From positions 547,501 through 611,500 of the forward strand of contig QAYY01000001.1 in the NCBI GenBank assembly GCA_003054665.1: DNA of 64,000 nucleotides, written 5' to 3'. Positions 34,382-43,327 of the stretch are shown piece by piece. Under the pieces are notes generated by a model. It worked only from the letters and a program-made list of their open reading frames with translations. It was not told where the DNA came from and searched no databases. The DNA is from Opitutaceae bacterium EW11. GTDB taxonomy: Bacteria; Verrucomicrobiota; Verrucomicrobiia; Opitutales; Opitutaceae. The translations under genes were made by a program, and so were the position numbers. Within the stretch, counting starts at the first letter, position 1, and every line of letters starts with the position of its first letter.

Positions 34382-36469
34382 ATGGACAAATTCGATGGGC
34401 GGAGGAAATCACGATCGGCACAGTTGATCGGCGCAGTTTTGGTCTGCCTGTCCATTTCGGGCGTTCGCGCTCAAACCGATCCCGGTCCGATAGACCTCTC
34501 CGACCGGGAAACCGCACGGACTTGGCACAACACCTGGTGGCCGAAAACCTACGGTGCGCCAATGAGCTTCACCGGTGATGCGTCGACCGGAGTTCCCGGC
34601 GATATCTCAGAAGCCTACCGCAACCAGACGGTCCTCCGCCTGAATATGCTCCGCCGCATGACAGGAGCCCAACCCGTCACGCTGCAGGCAGAGTACAACC
34701 GCTACTGCCAAGCCGCCGCCGTCCTGATGTCAGCGAATAAGAACATCAGTCATCTCCCAGATACCTCATGGAAGTTCTATTCGGATACCGCCGCGTTGGG
34801 CGCGCGAAACAGCCTTCTCGCATCCCAAGCAAACGGGGCTACTGCGGTGTACGTGTACCTCTACGATTGGGGTGAAAGCAATCAACAGTTGGGTCACCGT
34901 ATACTCATGCTGAATCCGTCGCTTCGAAACGTCGCAACCGGCGACGCCCCTGAATCATCTTCAGGAATTGCAAGCAACGCGCTTGGAAACAACTTCGATG
35001 CCGATCAATATATACGGGAGCCGGACTTTAAGGCACCATTCCAGACATGGCCGACAGCCGGCCACATACCACAATTCCTAGTCCCTGGTCGTTGGAGCCT
35101 AGTTGTAAGCGATTTCCGGCAACAGAAGTTCGACTTCACTTTCTGCACCATCGCAGTAACCCGAAACGGACTCATCCTTCCCACACAAGCTCGCCTTCTA
35201 GCGGGAAGCATTGGACTTGTGTGGACACTCGACGGGACGGATGAAGGGGCAACATATACTTGGTATTCTCTAGGATTAGAGCGGCTGTGGGGCCGTCCCA
35301 ATACGCCAGCAGACACCTTCTATCACGTCACTATAAGTGGAATCCGCACAGCCGCTGACAACGCACTGTGGAACGGGACTGGGCGCTTCGAATACGACGT
35401 GATTGGCTATGACCCAGCGGTCGCAACAAACCCGCCAAGAATCGTGAGCCAGCCCCATTCATCCACCGCTTACGAGGGAGGTATAGTAACGCTTTCAGTG
35501 AAATCCGATCACGCCATTGCCTATCAATGGTACAAAGGGATGCAGCCAATCGAAGGAGCGAACGGCTCAGTTCTGACACTTCAGAACGTAACAACTGCCG
35601 ACTCGGACAAATACTGGTGCCGTGTATACGGATCGGCAGGCGCGGCAGACTCCCAAATAGCAGACCTCGCCGTTTTCACGCCTGAGAAAGGGGATAATCG
35701 CTTCGTTAATATATCGACCCGGTCTTTTGTCGGGACCGGCTCTGAAATCCAGATAGCGGGCTTTGTGATCGGGGGCAACACACCGAAACGCATACTCATC
35801 CGCGCCGCTGGACCTGGCCTCGCACAATTCACCGTGCCCAATTTCCTCACAAATCCTGTTCTTCAACTATTCGACAAGGACGGAGTGAAGATTGGAGAAA
35901 ACGATGATTGGAGTCTCGCAACTAAGGAGAGCACGCCGGCGGTATATTGGTGGTATTCCGAAAACAGTCGCGATTCAGCGCTCCTCGTAACGCTCGCGCC
36001 AGGCGCATACACGGCAAAAGTATCAGGCGCATATGACACAGTTGGCGTAGCGCTCGTGGAGGTCTTTGATGTGGATAGCGACGCGCCACGGCTCGTCAAT
36101 ATCTCAACAAGATCACTAGTAAGGGCCGGTTCAGAGGTACAAATCGCCGGATTCGTAATTGCTGGAGACGCTCCAAAGCGAGTTCTGATCCGCGCTGCCG
36201 GTCCAGCACTCGCCCAATTCGAAATCAAGAACGCACTTCAAGACCCCATTCTCCAGTTGTCTGACAAAGACGGAAACGTACTCGATGAGAACGACGATTG
36301 GGCTATTGATACGAAGACCTCCACTCCGTCCGTTTACTGGTGGTTCGCCCAGGGCAGCAAAGACTCGGCGATCATGTGCACTCTGCCGCCGGGGAACTAT
36401 ACTGCAAAGGTTTCCGGGAAAGATGGTACTCAGGGCGTCGCACTCATCGAAGTATACGAGTTGCCCTAG
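34382..36469 (+). CDS. Secreted CAP-domain protein with Ig-like and NDDW repeats
   Basis: A 695-residue exported protein. After a signal peptide (about 1-30) comes a CAP/SCP-like domain (about 70-290: 'RLNMLRRMTGAQPVTLQAEY', 'LGHRILMLNPSLRNVATG'). An Ig-like domain follows (about 345-435, 'YEGGIVTLSVKSDHAIAYQW', 'ADSDKYWCRVYG'), and then two NDDW repeats (about 440-695, each with 'NISTRS', 'IAGFVI', 'ILIRAAGP'-type and 'ENDDW'). Base composition is visibly less GC-rich than that of its surroundings. Probably a cell-surface protein; the target is unknown. Confidence 0.82.
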   Translation: MDKFDGRRKSRSAQLIGAVLVCLSISGVRAQTDPGPIDLSDRETARTWHNTWWPKTYGAPMSFTGDASTGVPGDISEAYRNQTVLRLNMLRRMTGAQPVTLQAEYNRYCQAAAVLMSANKNISHLPDTSWKFYSDTAALGARNSLLASQANGATAVYVYLYDWGESNQQLGHRILMLNPSLRNVATGDAPESSSGIASNALGNNFDADQYIREPDFKAPFQTWPTAGHIPQFLVPGRWSLVVSDFRQQKFDFTFCTIAVTRNGLILPTQARLLAGSIGLVWTLDGTDEGATYTWYSLGLERLWGRPNTPADTFYHVTISGIRTAADNALWNGTGRFEYDVIGYDPAVATNPPRIVSQPHSSTAYEGGIVTLSVKSDHAIAYQWYKGMQPIEGANGSVLTLQNVTTADSDKYWCRVYGSAGAADSQIADLAVFTPEKGDNRFVNISTRSFVGTGSEIQIAGFVIGGNTPKRILIRAAGPGLAQFTVPNFLTNPVLQLFDKDGVKIGENDDWSLATKESTPAVYWWYSENSRDSALLVTLAPGAYTAKVSGAYDTVGVALVEVFDVDSDAPRLVNISTRSLVRAGSEVQIAGFVIAGDAPKRVLIRAAGPALAQFEIKNALQDPILQLSDKDGNVLDENDDWAIDTKTSTPSVYWWFAQGSKDSAIMCTLPPGNYTAKVSGKDGTQGVALIEVYELP

Positions 36470-36482
36470 TTCTGTTTCTGTC

Positions 36483-38321
36483 ATGCACCTCTTGAAGAAG
36501 ATAGTACCTGCAGCCATTATCCTGCTCTTGCCAGCTCTAAAAGCGGTTGGTGCGACTATAACGTGGCCATCATATGCGCCGCGCATCGAGCACGGCATCC
36601 AAGTAAATAGCCCGAGAGGCCAAGGGCATGCACAGGCGATGAACGGCATTCCCGTGTCATACCTCGGCACAGGCAACCCCGGGCACAGTTACTCCTCAGA
36701 GCTTTCGTTCACCTTGCCATACGCTCTCGAGGTCAAGTTCACCATGACGTTGACGCGGGTGTGGTCAAATACTCCAGAGCCGACCGGTCAAGCATGCGCA
36801 TTCTCAGTTGACGGTGAATCACTGTATGGAGCACTGGAGCAACTCAAGCCTTCCAGGGTCGTGGCACCGGACTGGATGGAAATCAAGTACTCCACTCCTT
36901 CTGCTGCTGACACGCCGATCGGGCAAATCGGCGGCACCGCATCCGGCGACACCGCCGTTCTTGTCATCGCGAGAAAGCTTTCGAAGGGAACTCACACGAT
37001 CGTGCTGAACAGCGGCTGCTGGAAAGACGGAGCCAAAACATGGATTGCTGTTTGGAACTCCTTGAGTGCGACGATTGACGACTGCCCGCCCCTTCCAGTT
37101 TACGACGCCGGCATGATAAATGTATCAGGCAACTCACAAGCTTCGATTACCCCAACAACCAAGCGAGTCATCTTCGGCGAGAGCATCGTCTTCCAACTGA
37201 GCGAGCAATGCCCCCCTGGTGCCAAACGTGTTTTTACAGGAGGCGACGCCATGTACGAGGCGCCCCCTGCATCGATCACAGTCACGCCGACAGTTGCGGG
37301 CGTTCATACTTATACATACTCCGTTGAAGGGCAGAAACGACTCGCCTATCGAAACATTGGGTTCGGAGCCTCGGTGCGACTGTGGGGCCCTAGCCTACCG
37401 TCTGACGGGGTCGATATCAGCGCTCTGCGCTACTATGACGTTAGTAGGAACGGCACCTATAAAGCCGTACAAACCGTCGACGGGTTCGCATCGATTCCGG
37501 CCGAGTGCACCATCGACGACATTCAGTCCGCAGTGGCTACAGCCACAGTCACCGTACTTCCTAAGCCCGTAACGTTCACATTTGGGCCGCAAACGTTTGA
37601 GTATGATGGTAGCGTGAAGGCGGTCTCGGTGGTGCCGAGCGATCCTGGCGCGACTTGGCGAGTTGTCTCTGGGGTTCTCTCTGGAACTGAGCCGGGGAGT
37701 ACCCCGTTTGTGGTCGAGGCGACGGGTAACTACGAAGGGACGGGAAATGGAACGCTGACCATCAATGGGGCGGCAGTCGCGGTGACCGCGTTTACTCCGG
37801 TTTCGTCTTCGTACACTGTTCTGTCCGGTCCGGCTCAAGGCCGTAACTATCCGAGAACCTGGAATGAAGGGGGAGCATGGCACGCATTCCTCGCACGCGA
37901 GGGAGTCTCGCTAGAGGTGCAGGGGCGTTCTACAACTCACGCCATTTCGGAGTTTGAACTCCAGGCAAAGCCTCCGGCCAAAGACTGGTATACGGTTTGC
38001 CAAGGCACTCCGGATGAAGACTCGCCTCAGGGCATCGGAGCTACCGCAAGGCGCGTATTCAAGACCCACCTTGGAGAACCACTGCCCGAGAACTCTTTGA
38101 TTCCCTCGGACACAGCACTTGCCGGCACATGGCGTATTCGGGCGCGCGTCCGTGGGACGGATGGTAAATGGTCCGAGTGGGCGTTCGAGCAGCCGCTCGC
38201 CGTAGTCATGCCGCTCAAATCGGTGCTGATGACTGGCCGGACGCTGCCGCCCACAGACGAGGCCAATTGGTTCGCGGCGTCAGATGCCAAACAATACGAC
38301 TTCAGCGTCTGGATACCGTAG
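36483..38321 (+). CDS. Large secreted beta-rich protein with MBG-like domain
   Basis: A 612-residue exported protein (signal peptide about 1-24, 'KKIVPAAIILLLPALKAVGA'). Mostly beta-rich sequence. A stretch near residues 365-425 ('FTFGPQTFEYDGSVKAVSVV', 'GNYEGTGNGTLTI') resembles the MBG-type beta domains of bacterial surface proteins. I start at the ATG at 36483, 13 bases after the preceding gene; the longer frame overlaps that gene. Unknown function, probably expressed with the CAP-domain protein. Composition is again looser than in the flanking genes. Confidence 0.75.
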   Translation: MHLLKKIVPAAIILLLPALKAVGATITWPSYAPRIEHGIQVNSPRGQGHAQAMNGIPVSYLGTGNPGHSYSSELSFTLPYALEVKFTMTLTRVWSNTPEPTGQACAFSVDGESLYGALEQLKPSRVVAPDWMEIKYSTPSAADTPIGQIGGTASGDTAVLVIARKLSKGTHTIVLNSGCWKDGAKTWIAVWNSLSATIDDCPPLPVYDAGMINVSGNSQASITPTTKRVIFGESIVFQLSEQCPPGAKRVFTGGDAMYEAPPASITVTPTVAGVHTYTYSVEGQKRLAYRNIGFGASVRLWGPSLPSDGVDISALRYYDVSRNGTYKAVQTVDGFASIPAECTIDDIQSAVATATVTVLPKPVTFTFGPQTFEYDGSVKAVSVVPSDPGATWRVVSGVLSGTEPGSTPFVVEATGNYEGTGNGTLTINGAAVAVTAFTPVSSSYTVLSGPAQGRNYPRTWNEGGAWHAFLAREGVSLEVQGRSTTHAISEFELQAKPPAKDWYTVCQGTPDEDSPQGIGATARRVFKTHLGEPLPENSLIPSDTALAGTWRIRARVRGTDGKWSEWAFEQPLAVVMPLKSVLMTGRTLPPTDEANWFAASDAKQYDFSVWIP

Positions 38322-38615
38322 TTCCCGACTTCCGTAGCGCGCATCAGACAGGTGAATGGCATCCAAGATGGTCGCTCGCCAACTGTCTAGCGACGACTTC
38401 TGAGAAACGATTGAACTGACGCCACCCGCTTCAGTTCCGGCTTCGGCAGGAGCTCTGTTCTAGCCTGGAAAGCTGCCACACCGAGCGAGCACCTTGCGAC
38501 AGGATGTGGAGTGCGCGCATGGGGACCTTTCCCTCGATGCGCTCCCGCAAATCTGCACGTCTCGCTGGCGATCTCTGGCATCCCGTGGCACAGATCTCAC
38601 GCAACCCCGCATGCT

Positions 38616-39746
38616 ATGAGTACCCACGCACCTTCAGGGCTGACGTCTCGGCGTCGTTTCCTGCAGTCACTCGTCGGAATCGGAGCGCTCGTTGGGCCAT
38701 CGCTCTCGTCAGTTTCCTCCCTCTTGGCAGAAGAGCCAAAGTCCCCCTCAAACGATAAACGGAAGCTGGGCATCGCGCTCCTTGGTCTCGGCGGGTATTC
38801 GACGGGACAACTCGCACCAGCACTCCATGAGACACGCCACTGTCGGCTGGCGGGAGTGGTGACGGGAACGCCAGCAAAAGCAGAGCGCTGGAAGCGTCAG
38901 TACAACCTGCCTGCGTCGTGCGTCTACAACTACGAGAATTTCGACCGGATCGCGGACAATCCGGAGATCGACATCGTCTACGTGGTAACGCCTAACGCGC
39001 TCCATCGAGATTTTGTCATACGTGCAGCGAAAGCAGGGAAGCACGTGATCTGCGAAAAACCCATGGCCACATCCGTCGAAGATTGCGACCGAATGATCGA
39101 TGCATGCCGGAACGCGAATCGAAAGCTATCGATCGGCTATCGTCTTCATTTCGAACCGCACAATCTCGAAGCCGTGCGGATAGGCACCGAGCGGATCTTC
39201 GGGCCGTTGACGATCGTGAAGGCGGGGCACGGATTTCACGGCTCCGGCGGGACCTGGCGGTTCGACAAGAAACTCGCCGGGGGCGGCCCTCTCATGGACG
39301 TCGGGATCTACTGCGTGCAAGCGGCATGTTATGTCACCGGCGAAGAGCCGGTAGCAGTGACTGCCGTCGAAAAGCCGAAGACCGATCCAGAGCGTTTCCG
39401 CGAGGTCGAAGAAACGCTCACATGGACCATGGAGTTCCCGAGCGGAACCCGCGCCGAGTGCATCACGAGCTACAACGAAAATTACAACCACTTGCGCGGG
39501 GAGGCCGCTAATGGATGGTTTGAGCTCTCCCCCGCCTACTCCTACCGCGGCATCCGAGGCAAAACCAGTTCGGGGAGAATGGATTTCCCGCAGGTAAACC
39601 AGCAGGCAATTCAGATGGACGCTTTCGCGAAGTGTATTCAAGACGGCACTTCGTCGAGCGTGCCAGGCGAGATGGGACGCCGAGATGTTCGCTACCTGAT
39701 GGCGATTTACGAAGCCGCGCGCACCGGAAAACGGGTAACGCTCTAG
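38616..39746 (+). CDS. Tat-exported Gfo/Idh/MocA oxidoreductase (GFOR-like)
   Basis: A 376-residue enzyme. The ATG at 38616 gives a twin-arginine signal ('SRRRFLQSLVGIGALVG'), so it is exported already folded with cofactor. Rossmann motif 'IALLGLGGYSTG' (about residue 52), 'HVICEKPMATSVEDCD' with the family Lys, and 'GGGPLMDVGIYCVQAACYVT' with the catalytic Asp region. It looks like periplasmic glucose-fructose oxidoreductase relatives. No operon partner: 294 bases upstream are free and the next gene is convergent. Confidence 0.9.
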   Translation: MSTHAPSGLTSRRRFLQSLVGIGALVGPSLSSVSSLLAEEPKSPSNDKRKLGIALLGLGGYSTGQLAPALHETRHCRLAGVVTGTPAKAERWKRQYNLPASCVYNYENFDRIADNPEIDIVYVVTPNALHRDFVIRAAKAGKHVICEKPMATSVEDCDRMIDACRNANRKLSIGYRLHFEPHNLEAVRIGTERIFGPLTIVKAGHGFHGSGGTWRFDKKLAGGGPLMDVGIYCVQAACYVTGEEPVAVTAVEKPKTDPERFREVEETLTWTMEFPSGTRAECITSYNENYNHLRGEAANGWFELSPAYSYRGIRGKTSSGRMDFPQVNQQAIQMDAFAKCIQDGTSSSVPGEMGRRDVRYLMAIYEAARTGKRVTL

Positions 39747-39945
39747 CCGCCGATCAAAGGCGGCATCAACTCGCCACCGCGCCGCCGTTGTATGCAAATC
39801 AACTGACGCACGTTTGGCGCCCCGAGATCATCCCTTTCGGGAAGGCGAGAGCCCCGAAGAACAAGGCTGCGTTAGCTGGACTCGGCACACGCATGACACC
39901 GGTTCCTGCCGTTGCAGATAGCAGGCGCTGCCTGGAAAGAGCGCG

Positions 39946-39974
39946 AAAAAGCCGCGGTCGGTGGACCGCGGCTT
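39946..39974 (-). terminator. Intrinsic terminator of the DUF2059 gene
   Basis: On the minus strand, AAGCCGCGGTC / GACCGCGGCTT (11 pairs, 4-base loop) leads into five T (39950-39946). It lies 42 bases beyond the stop of the DUF2059-like gene. Confidence 0.9.
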
Positions 39975-40016
39975 GTCATCGAATCATCCTGGCTGCACTG
40001 GCAGCCCTCTGCCTGC

Positions 40017-40784
40017 TCAGCCCTGTGGTTTCGCCGCAGGAGTGGGCGTCGGGGTCGACGGACCCTGCGCCTTCGCGGCTTGTTCCTGTGCAAACTGCTG
40101 ACTGAGGGACTGAATCTTCGGCATAGCTTTCATCATGCGCGGCATCATCACTTCCATCATGCGCTGCTGCATTTGCGGTTGTTTGTCTATCATGGCAGTG
40201 CCTGCCGGCGTCGCGTAGAAGTCGCTCAGCCCACGAAGCTCTTCGGCGGTGAACAGCTCGGAGTAGATTTTCGCGACATCCGATTTCATCTCCTCCGGCT
40301 TCAGCTCGGACCAGAGCGCATCCATCAACTTGGTTTGAAATGCAGCGAAATCTTCAGGTGAAACTTTGCCGCCCATCTGCGCCATCATCTGCTTCGACAT
40401 GGCGACGGCGGCTTGCTTCTGCTGGTCGATCATCTTCCCGAGCATTTGCTCAAACTTCATCTTGTTCAGCACGTCGGTAGCCTGCTGGACGGTCGCCTTT
40501 GTATCCAAAGTCTTGATCGTGCCACCGGCGATCGGCAGAGCGAACTCCTGGCCATCCTTTTCGACGGTCAGCACCTGCGTGGCGGAATCGTAGGCTTTCA
40601 GCTTGTAGCCCTCGAAGTCATTGCCGAGCGAAAGCCAGGCACTGTGATTTCCACCTTCCGTCGCGATGCCAAAACGTCGGTCCTGCCCCATGGACAGTAC
40701 GGCGTTGAATGAGAGTGGCGCAGTTTCAGCCGCGAAGGCCGCCACCGCAGTGAGCATTCCCAACACAGCCAATTTGATCTTCAT
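40017..40784 (-). CDS. DUF2059-like secreted protein
   Basis: A 255-residue exported protein (signal peptide about 1-19). An N-terminal beta-rich part ('FGIATEGGNHSAWLSLGNDF') is followed by a helical DUF2059-type domain ('LWSELKPEEMKSDVAKIYSE', 'FTAEELRGLSDFYATPAGTA'). The end is a Met/Gln-rich helix and a Pro/Thr tail. DUF2059 proteins are periplasmic and of unknown function. It is monocistronic with a clear terminator. Confidence 0.85.
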   Translation of the reverse strand: MKIKLAVLGMLTAVAAFAAETAPLSFNAVLSMGQDRRFGIATEGGNHSAWLSLGNDFEGYKLKAYDSATQVLTVEKDGQEFALPIAGGTIKTLDTKATVQQATDVLNKMKFEQMLGKMIDQQKQAAVAMSKQMMAQMGGKVSPEDFAAFQTKLMDALWSELKPEEMKSDVAKIYSELFTAEELRGLSDFYATPAGTAMIDKQPQMQQRMMEVMMPRMMKAMPKIQSLSQQFAQEQAAKAQGPSTPTPTPAAKPQG

Positions 40785-40971
40785 AGCAGGAGCAGGAATG
40801 GGGAACCGTGCCCGCCTGGCAAGCGTTCGGCCGGTACAACGCCGATCCGCCTTTCTATTACAAATGCATCCCGCTCACCGGTGCGAGGCCGCCCAAAGTC
40901 TCAGTACACCGGCCCCCAGGCGACTTCCGTGTAGAACTAGAAGCGTGCACCAGCACGCGGAGATCGGAAAC

Positions 40972-41331
40972 TCACCGACGTTTTTTGGGGCTCCAATCAG
41001 CCGTGATCACCGACGAGAAGCCGCCTCGCGCTTTCCAGTCCGCAACGATCGTCAGTTTCCGTGGCTTCAGAGCCGCCCCAAGATCGTCGCAGATCTTGTT
41101 CGTCGCTGCCTCAAAAAAGATGCCTTCGTTCCGATAGGCGTGGAAATAGAGTTTCAGCGACTTCAGCTCCACGCAGATCTTGTCCGGAACGTAGCGGACG
41201 GTGATATCGGCAAAATCCGGGTGGCCCGTCATCGGGCAGAGCGACGTAAACTCGTGATGCGTGTGCTCGATCACGTAATCGCGATGGGGCGCGGGATTGG
41301 GAAACGTCTCGAGGATCTTCGGATCGGCCAT
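40972..41331 (-). CDS. queF: NADPH-dependent 7-cyano-7-deazaguanine reductase (short QueF)
   Basis: A 119-residue tunnelling-fold enzyme that reduces preQ0 to preQ1 in queuosine synthesis for tRNA. Catalytic Cys32 and Asp39 lie in 'LCPMTGHPDFADI', and the substrate Glu region follows in 'CVELKSLKLYFHAYRNEG'. The length is that of the one-domain (YkvM-like) type. I start at the ATG at 41331; the frame extends 35 codons upstream without support. It follows RNase Y on the same strand after 142 bases. Confidence 0.96.
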   Translation of the reverse strand: MADPKILETFPNPAPHRDYVIEHTHHEFTSLCPMTGHPDFADITVRYVPDKICVELKSLKLYFHAYRNEGIFFEAATNKICDDLGAALKPRKLTIVADWKARGGFSSVITADWSPKKRR

Positions 41332-41473
41332 GGAGAAAAAAAGGCTGAAAGACTGAAGGGCTGAAAGGCTGAAATATCTTCCCCACGTTATCCACCCACT
41401 CGGCTCCAAAGCGGGACTGGCTCCCACCAAGCCCATCGGCCCGACGTCGTTCCTTCGGCCCTTCAGCCTTTTC

Positions 41474-43090
41474 CTACGTCGCCGTCTCGGTGAAGCGGCT
41501 CTCGCGGATGACGGTCACCTTGATCGTGCTTGGGTACTGCAGCTCCTCTTCGATCTTGCGACGAAGGATCTTGGAGATCTCGCGCGCCCGCTCGTCGGTG
41601 ACCTGCTGGGGCGAGACCACCACGCGAATCTCTCTTCCCGCCTGGATCGCATACGCCTGCTGCACTCCATCGACCGACATCGCGAGTTTCTCCAGCCGGT
41701 CCAGCCGCTGGATGTAGCTGCTCATCGACTCGGCACGGGCTCCCGGACGCACCGCAGAAATCGTATCCGCCAAAATCACGAGGCCGGCGTAAACCGTCTC
41801 CGGTTTCACCTCTTCATGGTGCGCCGCGACGGAGTTGACCACGATCGGCGTCTCACCGTGGCGCTTCACAAAATCAGCGCCGATCAAAGCATGGCTGCCT
41901 TCGAATTCCGCGTCGACCGCTTTGCCGATGTCGTGCAAGAGCCCTGCCCGTTTCGCTACGTTCGGATCGAGACCGATCTCACTCGCGATGAGCGAGCAGA
42001 GATAGCCGACCTCCACGGAGTGGTCCAAGGCGTTCTGCGTGTAGGAAAACCGGTACTTCAGACGGCCGAGCAGCTTGATGATTTCGGGGTGAAGGCCATT
42101 GATGCCCAAACGCTGGACGGCGTCCTCGCCCGCTTGTACCACGTTGAGTTCCACTTCCTCGCGAGAGCGGCTCACGAATTCCTCGATGCTCGCGGGATGG
42201 ATACGTCCATCCTTCACCAAAGCCTCCAGGGCCGCTCGGGCAATTTCGCGGCGCACGGGATCGAACGACGAAATCAGCACCATCTGCGGCGTCTCGTCGA
42301 TCAGCAGCGTGACACCGGTGGCCGCTTCGAAGGCTTTGATATTGCGACCTTCGCGTCCGATGATCCTGCCCTTCATCTCCTCGCTCGGCAGGTGGACAAT
42401 CGTCGCCGTGATGTCGTTGTTCGGCTTCGAGGAAAGCCTCTGCATCGCGGTGATCAGGATTCTCTTGGCTTCGCTCTGAAGCTCCTGCTCGGACTTTTCG
42501 AGGGTCTCACGGCGTAGCGCGCGGAGTTCATCCTGGCACTCCAGAAGCACCTCCTCGCGGAGGGTCTTTTTGATTTCCTCAGCGTCCATCTGCGAAACGC
42601 CTTCCAGACGTTTGCGCAGGCTTTTCGAAAGAGCCCGGATCGCATCCCGCGCCTGCTTCAAGGCCGCGTTTTCACGCGCCAATCTTTCCTGCTTCTGCTC
42701 CAGCTGGTAGTCCAGCAACGCCAGCGACTCCTCGTGCGCTCGGATTTCGCGGAGTTTGATATCCGTCTCGATCTCCCGGCGATCGAACTCACGGTTGATT
42801 TCGGCCCGGTGGTGCTGAATCTCCTCCTCGGCTTTCTGCCGAATCTCCTGGGCGGCAACGGCCGCCTCCCGCCGGGCAACTTCGATCAGTTGGGCGGCAG
42901 CAGCCTCGGCGCTTTTCCGTGTGTATCGCGTCAGAATCCAAACCAGGAAAAAGCCGAGCGAAACGCCCACGGCCGACGCAACCGTAAGCGACCACAATTC
43001 CGGGTCACCTGCGGCAATCAGAAACGCAAAGTCGGCTGCGCTGGCTGATCTCAAGAGGCGGCAAGCTAGGGCGATGGCACTAAAGTTCAA
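41474..43090 (-). CDS. rny: Ribonuclease Y
   Basis: A 538-residue membrane-anchored endoribonuclease starting mRNA decay. An N-terminal membrane helix ('LTVASAVGVSLGFFLVWIL', about 35-53) precedes a long coiled coil (about 60-220), then the KH domain ('GRIIGREGRNIKAFEAATG') and the HD domain ('ALDHSVEVGYL', 'GLLHDIGKAVDAEFEGSH', 'NSVAAHHEEV'). No ATG is available near the start: the frame opens with TTG at 43090, preceded by AAGAAAG; another TTG nearer the membrane helix is possible. The family is usually about 510-520 residues, so the later start would fit well. Confidence 0.95.
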   Translation of the reverse strand: MNFSAIALACRLLRSASAADFAFLIAAGDPELWSLTVASAVGVSLGFFLVWILTRYTRKSAEAAAAQLIEVARREAAVAAQEIRQKAEEEIQHHRAEINREFDRREIETDIKLREIRAHEESLALLDYQLEQKQERLARENAALKQARDAIRALSKSLRKRLEGVSQMDAEEIKKTLREEVLLECQDELRALRRETLEKSEQELQSEAKRILITAMQRLSSKPNNDITATIVHLPSEEMKGRIIGREGRNIKAFEAATGVTLLIDETPQMVLISSFDPVRREIARAALEALVKDGRIHPASIEEFVSRSREEVELNVVQAGEDAVQRLGINGLHPEIIKLLGRLKYRFSYTQNALDHSVEVGYLCSLIASEIGLDPNVAKRAGLLHDIGKAVDAEFEGSHALIGADFVKRHGETPIVVNSVAAHHEEVKPETVYAGLVILADTISAVRPGARAESMSSYIQRLDRLEKLAMSVDGVQQAYAIQAGREIRVVVSPQQVTDERAREISKILRRKIEEELQYPSTIKVTVIRESRFTETAT

Positions 43091-43327
43091 TCTTTCTTCG
43101 ACTTAACAGGGCCGGTGGACAACGCGCAGCTCACGGATACGAGGCGTGAGCCGGCACATACGTTCGGCATCGCGGAGAGGACCTCTGCAGAGCCGCAATA
43201 GCGATCCGTGGCAAAACGCTCCATAGGGTCGAGGTACCGTCCGCCAACGCAAACGCCGAGTTCCCTCGCCATCGAGCGGCCCTGCGACGGTCGCGAACGC
43301 CGACCGTGCTCACTCTGAGCATCCCTG

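Noticed and set aside
41342-41373. Tandem GGCTGAAA-like repeats near queF
   Set aside because: Only about four short imperfect units with no spacer structure; too small for CRISPR, and the possible pairing with 41462-41473 would need a loop of about 90 bases.
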